NCBI RefSeq assembly: GCF_018617395.1
Contig: NZ_JACSKC010000006.1
Coordinates: 1-53,525 of the forward strand
DNA from: Exiguobacterium sp. s48
Lineage (GTDB): Bacteria; Bacillota; Bacilli; Exiguobacteriales; Exiguobacteriaceae
DNA length: 53,525 bases
Reading direction: 5' to 3'
In this document: piece after piece, positions 53,496 through 53,525 of the stretch
How positions within the stretch are numbered: the first letter of the stretch is position 1
How the letters are laid out: each line of letters begins with the position of its first letter
Notes under the pieces: model-generated
What the model saw: the letters and a program-made list of their open reading frames with translations, nothing else
What the model was told of the DNA's origin: nothing
The model's database searches: none
Position numbers and translations under genes: made by a program

Positions 53496-53525
53496 AATTC
53501 TTTGGAGAGTTTGATCCTGGCTCAG
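53496..53525 (+). rRNA. rrs: 16S ribosomal RNA, 5' end only
   Basis: GGAGAGTTTGATCCTGGCTC is the universal 5' part of bacterial 16S rRNA. The mature 5' end is placed at about 53496 and may differ by a few bases. The gene runs out of the window. Confidence 0.96.

Overview
The window is a 53.5-kb block of core informational genes from a low-to-medium GC Firmicute of the Bacillales. Every gene lies on the + strand. It starts inside the 3' end of a 5S rRNA and stops about 30 nt into a 16S rRNA, so the block sits between two rRNA operons in the same direction. Gene order follows the Bacillus subtilis ctsR-to-kbaA region closely. The differences are no disA between radA and yacL, no L7Ae-family gene (ybxF/rplGB) between rpoC and rpsL, no gerD between salA and kbaA, a zinc-free 89-residue S14 in the spc cluster, and a small nucleotidyltransferase-like gene where B. 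subtilis has ybaC. This pattern fits a non-sporulating Bacillales lineage such as Exiguobacterium; the genus is an inference.

Layout: (1) 1-4670, end of an rRNA operon with two terminators, then the CtsR-controlled ctsR-mcsA-mcsB-clpC stress operon. (2) 4687-14097, radA, the PIN-TRAM gene yacL, ispD-ispF, then gltX, a cysteine T-box leader, cysE-cysS-mrnC-rlmB-rae1. (3) 14189-19180, sigH, rpmG-secE-nusG, rplK-rplA, rplJ-rplL and an rsmC-like methyltransferase. (4) 19198-26544, rpoB-rpoC. (5) 26553-31322, rpsL-rpsG-fusA-tuf. (6) 31375-31884, the odd nucleotidyltransferase-like gene. (7) 31943-47044, the S10-spc-alpha superoperon from rpsJ to rplQ, including secY, adk, map, infA and rpoA. (8) 47114-51378, ecfA1-ecfA2-ecfT-truA and rplM-rpsI. 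(9) 51463-53210, salA and a kbaA-like gene. (10) 53260-53525, two rRNA promoters, leader and 16S start.

Together the genes make the transcription machine (alpha, beta, beta', NusG, SigH), most of the ribosome, elongation factors, translocon subunits, one protein quality-control operon, and supply routes for cysteine, isoprenoid precursors and vitamin uptake (ECF module).

I found no mobile element, CRISPR array, phage or defence locus. The less ordinary material is in the intergenic regions: structured leaders before rpsL and rpsJ whose family I cannot name, an 18-bp perfect palindrome before fusA, an inverted repeat covering both boxes of the second S10 promoter, and a possible 11-codon leader ORF before tuf whose ribosome-binding site can be paired away. 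Several main promoters share an extended -10 (TGn) and a 17-bp spacer. These are read by eye from sequence; none has been tested by folding or comparison.
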